A stretch of DNA of 48,066 nt from Parachlorella kessleri (Eukaryota > Chlorophyta > Trebouxiophyceae > Chlorellales > Chlorellaceae): assembly GCA_001598975.1 (NCBI GenBank), contig BBXU01001047.1:1-48066 (forward strand), written 5' to 3'. The position numbers were made by a program, and so were the translations under genes. A model generated the notes under the pieces. That model was given only the letters and a program-made list of their open reading frames with translations. It searched no databases and had not been told where the DNA came from. Of this stretch, positions 33,413 through 48,066 are shown one piece after another (position 1 is the stretch's first letter; every line of letters starts with the position of its first letter).

Positions 33413-34613
33413 GTGTCTGGACAGGCAATGCAATTGTAGCAGGAGTTTGCTTAGTTCTTGGTGCCGGAAGCAGGATATGCATTTCTATCCATAATCATTA
33501 CCAGGGCATAGCCAGCCCACCCAGGCGAGAAGGCGATACATGCTCACCCAGCTGCTGTGGTCATGTAAAATGTAGTGATCGTATGGCGTACAATGGCTCC
33601 ATGCAGGCGAGCGGCAAGCGGGCATACCACAGCACCCCGGGCCCTCACATTCAATGATAACTCGGGGACCTCAAGGCAAGGGAAGAGCTTGCGAGTCGCA
33701 GCTCAGGCTTGAAGCGGTTCAGGGATTTTGGGCACGGGAGGAGACTCTCTGTATTTTGTACATAACCAGTCCAGCAAAGTTCTGTATACTTCAAGGTCTT
33801 GCTAAAGTGTGATGCATTCCTGTATAATGAAAGAGTTCAACTGGCTACGTCTCACAAGATATCCGCTTGCTAGGCGTCTATCCTTTTGTTCCATGTGCAC
33901 ATGACCATTTTGCTGTCCTTTGCTTACGCCTCTCTGCTTACGTTGGTCCAAGCTGACTTGAAGTCGAGGTGTCAACAGCGCTAGCCAGATGGTGACGGTA
34001 TCGTATTCATCTGCGAGGTGTAAGATGTTGTAGATGAGCAGGATCCAGACCAGACAGCAGGAAGGGTTGTGGCCCTGCCTCCCCTGTAAAACTAGGCTAG
34101 GAGTTGGATGGGAACATCAGGTATGTTTACAAGGGTGCTTATGGTAAAGGTCCAGGGCGAGGACAGTTTGTTTATGTACAAATGCACAAGCCACCGCCTG
34201 TTGCAGCTGTGGCACCGCCTCCAAGGACAAAAGCTTTGAAGGCAGGGATAGGAAGCATCAAGTGTCGTCTCAGGTAAACAGCAGCACTCAAGTCAGCCTA
34301 CAGCCTAACATCCTAAATGCGTCTATAAATGCCTAATGCAGTGTAATTGAATGCCTGGCTCCTGCTGAACATCACCAAACCAGGTTTGCCTCACTTCGCA
34401 GTGGGCGACCAAGAACATCTAGCACCAAAATGCTCAACTGCAGCGCGAGGGCCTCAATGCGAAGCTGCCTGACAGCCCTGAACATTACCTCTCCCATGCT
34501 ACGTGATGATTGCCTACCTAATTGAAAAAGCACAAAGGGAAAGCTCTGTCAATGGTGACAGGGGCACAGCACCCCAAAAGCCGGCAGACCCCTATGAAGG
34601 AGGAAACAGGAAA
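33413..34613. other. Intergenic, convergent 3' ends of F-box and cyclin A genes
   Basis: No protein motif was found beyond the possible fourth F-box exon (33607-33712). TGTAA at 33565 would suit an F-box transcript ending at 33412, and TGTAA at 34086 would suit the longer form. A minus-strand TGTAA near 34127 lies about 490 bp beyond the cyclin stop. Confidence 0.45.
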
Positions 34614-36815
34614 TTACTGGGAAAAGACCCACTCCGGCAAGCTATCTGCCGTTCCCAGCTGGCTCACAGATGCAAACTTGCTGGACGCATACTTCTCGCG
34701 AGAGGCAGGCAGGGAGGATGTCTTGGCCTGAACAAATAGGCTGTGGACCGCCTGCAAGCATGACAGCAGCGCAAACAAGCAATGGACAGGCTGCTAAAAG
34801 CCATGTCAAATGGCATCATAGCCTTACAGGTGCAAGCGAGGCTGATGACCAACAGTCGAGTCAGAGCAAGGTCAGGCATAAATCCCTAACTCACGAAGAC
34901 CGCAACTGAGCAGCAGCATAGGAGCAGGCACGTCAACTTGAGATGATGTCGCACCTGGGCGCAGCGCCGCAGGTCCCGCGGCATGAAACCGGTGTAGTGC
35001 TGCAGGGTGGAGCTCCATGTGGGCTTGTTCAGCATATACAGCGCCACAAGCACAATGGCAGCAGCGATGTGGGAGGGCAGGTAGTGCAGCATGCCGTAGT
35101 CCATGAGCGTTAGCTCCCCCAGGTAGGCACACAGGAACTCGTACGTGGCATCCAGCGCAATCTCGCCTGCATCCAGGCATGCAGTCTTGGTGACCAGGTG
35201 CGCAGGAGCATTTCTCAGGGCTACTACGCTGGCCGCCAATAAGGCACTTCCGCATAGAACATTTAGGACAGGTATTTCCAGGTGGTGGGCTTAGTGTAAG
35301 GCGTACGAGAAAACAGCAGCCAACCTGATGCAGCCTTGATATAGCGGCGGAGGAAGGTTTTTGTGGTGGGCTGGGTGAGATCAAACTCCAGCACACGCAG
35401 CACCTCGCGCTCCATGTCAAGCACCTGCGGCGAGGCGGCAGGCCAGCCAGGAATGGTTCTCTTATGTTATAGGCTGACCAGCGTTGGTTCAAAATTTCCG
35501 GCAGACGCACTAGCATCGGCTTCCTTGCTCCCTCACACTGCCGAGCCTGCGCACTGTCAGGCATGCACCTGCCCAGGTGGGCTAAGCCAGCAAGCCTGCG
35601 GACCTGCTCCCGTGTGTAGGTGTTGTCGGTGATGTAGCAAAACTCCTCAATGGCAGGCGCGTAGATCTCCTCATACTTGGAGGCCACCAGCATGCTTGTC
35701 ACGCCCACCTGCAGCCCACCAAGGCGACCTACTCAAGCTGGTCCAGTTCCCTAGCCTTCGAGCATGCTGCCATCTGCCAAAACGTCGTGCGTCCCAATTA
35801 CCACCCCTCTTCCAAACCAACTCCTTGCACCGACACCCACCCTGCCAGGACAGGGCCACCCGCACTGTCCCCATGCATTCAGGAGCGCAGCCTGTCCCAC
35901 AACAGTGGCCCAGCCGCAGCTCACCAGCTGCAGCTTGTTGCGGCGCACGTCCACCAGCGATAGGAAGCGGTCAATGTAGGCCACCGAAAGGAAAAGGCTA
36001 TCGCTAGTCAGGCGGTACTCCTGTGCCACCTCCACCAGCCAATCAACAAGGATGCTGCGCATCATGGGGTTGATGTCGGTCTGCACCGACTCCATGTAGC
36101 AGGTGGAGGGACGGCGTCGGGTCTGCAAGGCAGGGTTTAGGGCAGCAGGTGTTGGTGTCCATCAAATTGTAGGCAGCTGCACAGACCCAGGAGGCACCCT
36201 GAAGCAAGTGGGAGCTCATTTCGATCCGAGCTGCTGACCCGCTGACCTCTGCACATTTCAAATTCCCAAAGATGTCGTTCACGATCTCTGTACAGGCCAT
36301 AGGATCGTCCACATCCTCGATATCTATGTCCACCACGTCAAGGCGCGGGCAGGGGTCTACCCTGGCAGCCGTGTAGCCTGCAGGGTCACCAACCAGGCCC
36401 AACGTTTTCACAGCGGCTGGAGTATATTTGGGCATAGCTGGCACAGGTTTATAGCTCTAAGAAGCGAGCTTATAGCCAGCAGCGTATCAGTACCTCACAG
36501 TGCTGCCACGAGTCCCGTCAGGATAAGGACAAAGCCCTTGCTCAACCTCCCCTACCTTGCAGGTGCAGGCCATAGCCTCCGCCCTGGCAGGCCAGGGGCG
36601 CCCGCGAGTCCTGCAGTCGCGAACCACAGAACTGTCGCTGTGTGTAGCACTCAAACTCGCTATTCCACCAGGTCCAGGTTGCAAGTAGGGTGTTACATGA
36701 GCTTGGCACAGGCGTCAGCAGTCAAGTGCCCCACCTTGGCAGGGACGCTGTTCTCGCTAGCGTGCTGGTTTGTAAGGTCGCTGAACGCCTGTCGCCGCTT
36801 GCCAGCCCCATCCAT
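34614..36815 (-). CDS. CYCA: Cyclin A (A-type mitotic cyclin)
   Basis: Eight exons join in phase to 359 aa: 36815-36735, 36610-36556, 36437-36247, 36122-35925, 35708-35604, 35424-35325, 35166-34955, 34751-34614. The start [17 protein letters not shown] carries a destruction-box-like RQAFSDLTN, as in plant A/B cyclins, though with Phe where Leu is usual. The cyclin core begins at ~110: [34 protein letters not shown], then [57 protein letters not shown], and the second fold [32 protein letters not shown] and the C-terminal [17 protein letters not shown] favour type A over type B. It activates CDKs in S phase and G2. The short exon 2 rests only on phase and splice sites. All introns are GT-AG. 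Confidence 0.92.
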
Positions 36816-37617
36816 CGATGCAGTCTACACACCACAGATCGGTCACGGCGGTCAGGGCGAGTCAGATCGGGGCCACCACTTGCCAGGGCTGACAATGGCA
36901 ACCACCCCACCTCCTGGGTTCTCTTAGTTCGCGTCTGTGCAGAGTAATTTGACCTCCCAAGGTCCTCCTGCATCGAGGCCCTCCCAGGCAACGGTGCACC
37001 CACAGGCGGCAACCAACTGAAACTGACAGTCACAGATGGACGCCGGGCATAGGGAGTCAGGGACAACTTTGAATTTGTGGGCCCAAACAACCAGTTGGCT
37101 GCCTGGCTTAGTGCTTAAACTGAGAGCGGGAACGGTTATCACCCGGGCGCAGTTGGGAATTGAGCATGTTACGAGCACCTCGACTGCTTTCTTCGAATAT
37201 GTGGGGTACGCTGGTTCTGCCTGGGCCCTTGAGGCCCATATCAGATGTGTCCTATGTGACAATTGGAAAACACCATGCCAGTCGTCATCAAGCAGTGGGA
37301 CTGCCACCCTGCGTCTTGGTGGTACGCCATTCTAACTGCTCACCCACTGGCAGGAACCCTTGCCGACCTATGATGCCCTGATGGTTGGTTGTTTGCAGGG
37401 ATTCGTGCCTTTTAGCCTGGGAAGGGACATGGTGGGCCAAACTGGGTAGCTCAGCAGGTTTTGGCACGTGTTATTAACAAGTGAAGCCTCTCTCAGGGGT
37501 GGGTACCAAACCCTAAATTGGTCAGTCAGTGCTCCCTGTTGGCGACTGGTGATATCCAGGTCTGGCAGAACCTCCCCTCCTTTGGATGGTCCTGACAGCA
37601 GTCTTCCCTGAGCGAGT

Positions 37618-37720
37618 GACATGTCTTAGCAACCGGCTGCGCCACCTTGACATGTCACAGCAACTCCATGGGCCGCAATGACATGTCTCAGCATCCGGCT
37701 ATGCCACAGCGACATGTCCC
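37618..37720. repeat. Four-unit 31-bp periodic repeat with GACATGTC core
   Basis: The palindromic octamer GACATGTC starts at 37618, 37649, 37680 and 37711, exactly 31 bp apart each time. The cores are followed by similar sequence: YYAGC at the same offset, then CCGGCT in units 1 and 3. Units 1 and 3 resemble each other most; unit 2 is more diverged, and unit 4 is recognisable only in its first ~13 bp. Confidence 0.9.
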
Positions 37721-37764
37721 AGTGGGGGAGCACAGTTCCCCACAGCCTCTCTTACTCACGTCAG

Positions 37765-37769
37765 TTACA
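37765..37769 (-). terminator. Candidate MCM6 polyadenylation signal TGTAA
   Basis: TGTAA reads on the minus strand 181 bp beyond the MCM6 stop. TGTAA is the established polyadenylation signal in green algae. The match is only five bases, so this is suggestive. Confidence 0.35.
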
Positions 37770-37949
37770 GTCAGTGTCGCACCGAGTCTGCCACCTGCTA
37801 AAACTCAGCCCACTCCTGCCAACTTTGTTTGTTTTTGCCCACACCAGCCAACAGTACAATGGGAACAACGATGTACATCGGGCGAACAAGGCAGCGTGTC
37901 TGGACAGTGGTCAGCGTCGCAAGAGGGGGAACAACCTCGGCTACTTGCA

Positions 37950-47128
<9,179 letters not shown>

Positions 47129-47462
47129 GACGGGCGATCACTTGTCGGCACGGCCCGGGCACAAGCAGCGCCGCTGCAGGGTGGACAACAGAAATTGCAG
47201 GCTTACTGGATATTAGCGACCATGTGCCATCATTGCCCCCCAAGTTTTACTCTTTTGAAATTCTCCCGCCATTAGTAGGCCTTCCTCTGCCTCTTGGTCT
47301 CATTCAGTCGGCCTCATTCAATCCTTTCGTAACTTTGGGTTTCTTCGGTGCCTGTTTACGGGAATGCGAGCTGGAGGCTATTGAGTTATGGTTGATATGT
47401 GGGACTTGCAGGAAGGTTTGCATCCTGGAACCTTGCCAGGGTGAGCTGGCGCGCTCTGTGCC
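47129..47462. promoter_or_regulatory. Bidirectional promoter region, MCM6 / right-hand gene
   Basis: MCM6 starts at 47128 on the minus strand and the putative right-hand gene at 47463 on the plus strand, so 334 bp separate the ATGs. TTCTCCCGCC at 47261-47270 is one base off an E2F-like site (TTTCCCGCC) and lies ~135 bp upstream of MCM6, a family commonly under E2F control. This is suggestive only. Confidence 0.4.
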
Positions 47463-48066
47463 ATGAGCGCAGGTCTGCGGCGCTGGAGCGCTGCGGAGGC
47501 CTTCCCAGAGTGAGCGCCAAGCACAGGACTGCAGCAGAAAACTCAGCAGTATGCTTGAGCACATTGGGCGGCTGGCAAGTGCATCAGTGTCTTCGGCTGG
47601 CTGCGGTTGGCCTGCTCAGTAACAACGCACTGGCCAAGCGAGGCGCCTTTACCGCTCCACAGCCCTTCAATCTTGAGGGTTGTGGCTGTTTACACCTTTT
47701 TCCCTGGCTCCTCAACAAGCCTGGAGCCCATCTGTGTACGGATTTTTACACTGACTGATGCCTTGTGGTGCAATACTGCGCTGGTCGGTCTCTTGTGCGC
47801 ATCGGGGGCTAGGCATCCGTGTGAACAAGTGGCACTGCACACTGACATCAACAAGTAATGGTCTTGACCACGCACAACTCGCTGCCAGGCTGAGAGACAG
47901 GCTGTCTCTCAGCAGTTGGTATGCAGGTGGCTGCCATGCAACCTTGCCTTGTGAACCCTCCCAGTCAGGGTACCTCAGTGCAGGGACAGCTCCAAAAGCG
48001 TGCAGGAGAGGCTGCCAGGATCAGTGACCCTAAGGCAAAATTGTGTGGCAGCATCTGCAAGCAATA
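47463..48066 (+). CDS. Putative 5' part of a gene running off the window (possibly TPX2-like)
   Basis: Three short exons fit together with matching phases: 47463-47509 (donor GTGAGC, phase 2), 47620-47678 (phase 1) and 47979 to the window end, open. They read MSAGLRRWSAAEAFPD, NNALAKRGAFTAPQPFNLE, then QGQLQKRAGEAARISDPKAK. The PQPFNL element recalls the P-x-PF-x-L motif of TPX2-family microtubule proteins, but this is a short match. The gene would be head-to-head with MCM6. Without the remainder it could be any nuclear or cytoskeletal protein, or the phase agreement could be chance. Confidence 0.35.
47890..47912. repeat. Inverted repeat CTGAGAGACAG-G-CTGTCTCTCAG
   Basis: An 11-bp perfect inverted repeat has a 1-bp centre. 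It lies in the putative second intron of the right-hand gene, about 65 bp before the third exon. Confidence 0.9.

Larger units (their letters stand above)
36816..37949. other. Intergenic between cyclin A 5' end and MCM6 3' end
   Basis: Both flanking genes read leftwards, so this holds the cyclin A promoter (right of 36815) and the MCM6 3' UTR. It carries a 31-bp periodic repeat (37618-37720). GCGGGAAC at 37126-37133, GTTCCCGC on the cyclin strand, is one base short of an E2F consensus and lies ~315 bp before the cyclin start. No exon is supported. Confidence 0.5.

Noticed and set aside
34503..34909. Two overlapping plus-strand frames near 34.6 kb
   Set aside because: They overlap the last cyclin A exon on the minus strand, which is supported by phase and by the [14 protein letters not shown] tail.
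37618..37720. 31-bp periodic repeat as a CRISPR array
   Set aside because: The period is 31 bp in total, only ~8-13 bp of each unit is conserved, there are no cas genes, and the context is eukaryotic.
47250..47275. E2F site upstream of MCM6 as a firm feature
   Set aside because: TTCTCCCGCC deviates by one base from the consensus and a single short match is not enough. It is kept only as a remark.

Overview
The window looks like nuclear DNA of a green alga (Chlorophyta, probably a trebouxiophyte). The evidence is GC-rich sequence, many short introns (mostly 60-400 bp, GT-AG), CAG/GCN-rich coding with poly-Gln and poly-Ala tracts, and plant-type versions of a DENN protein, an F-box protein and an A-type cyclin. 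The clade call is an inference. There are no bacterial operons, no CRISPR array and no intact transposon. Almost every long single-exon reading frame is a fragment or shadow of a spliced gene, so exon joins below were built by hand from splice sites, reading phase and protein motifs.

Layout, left to right: (1) 28-3265 (+), the 3' part of an unrecognised gene with a lysine-rich C-terminus. (2) 8971-3972 (-), an ATRIP-like checkpoint protein. (3) 9540-10598 (+), a three-exon YccF-family membrane protein. (4) 13424-11196 (-) and 16883-14084 (-), two tandem secreted fasciclin (FAS1) proteins. (5) 17446-21639 (+), POLE2, the B subunit of DNA polymerase epsilon. (6) 22417-31536 (+), an 18-exon DENN-domain protein of about 1460 residues. 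(7) 32492-33412 (+), an F-box protein. (8) 36815-34614 (-), cyclin A. (9) 47128-37950 (-), MCM6 in 21 exons. (10) from 47463 (+), the probable 5' end of a gene divergent from MCM6 that runs off the window.

Functionally, four genes belong to the S-phase/cell-cycle programme: ATRIP-like (ATR checkpoint), POLE2 (leading-strand polymerase and CMG-epsilon complex), MCM6 (replicative helicase) and cyclin A (CDK activation). The partial gene beside MCM6 may be TPX2-like, which would make a fifth. The FAS1 pair is extracellular and the DENN protein belongs to membrane traffic; neither has an obvious link to the others.

I found no convincing new multi-gene system. The most unusual signals are: a concentration of GC-AG introns in the adjacent POLE2 and DENN genes, against none in the 20 introns of MCM6; an exact 31-bp periodic array built on the palindrome GACATGTC; a perfect 32-bp palindrome between two divergent genes; a tRNA-like fold in a DENN intron; and a 3' splice site inside a GGT microsatellite.
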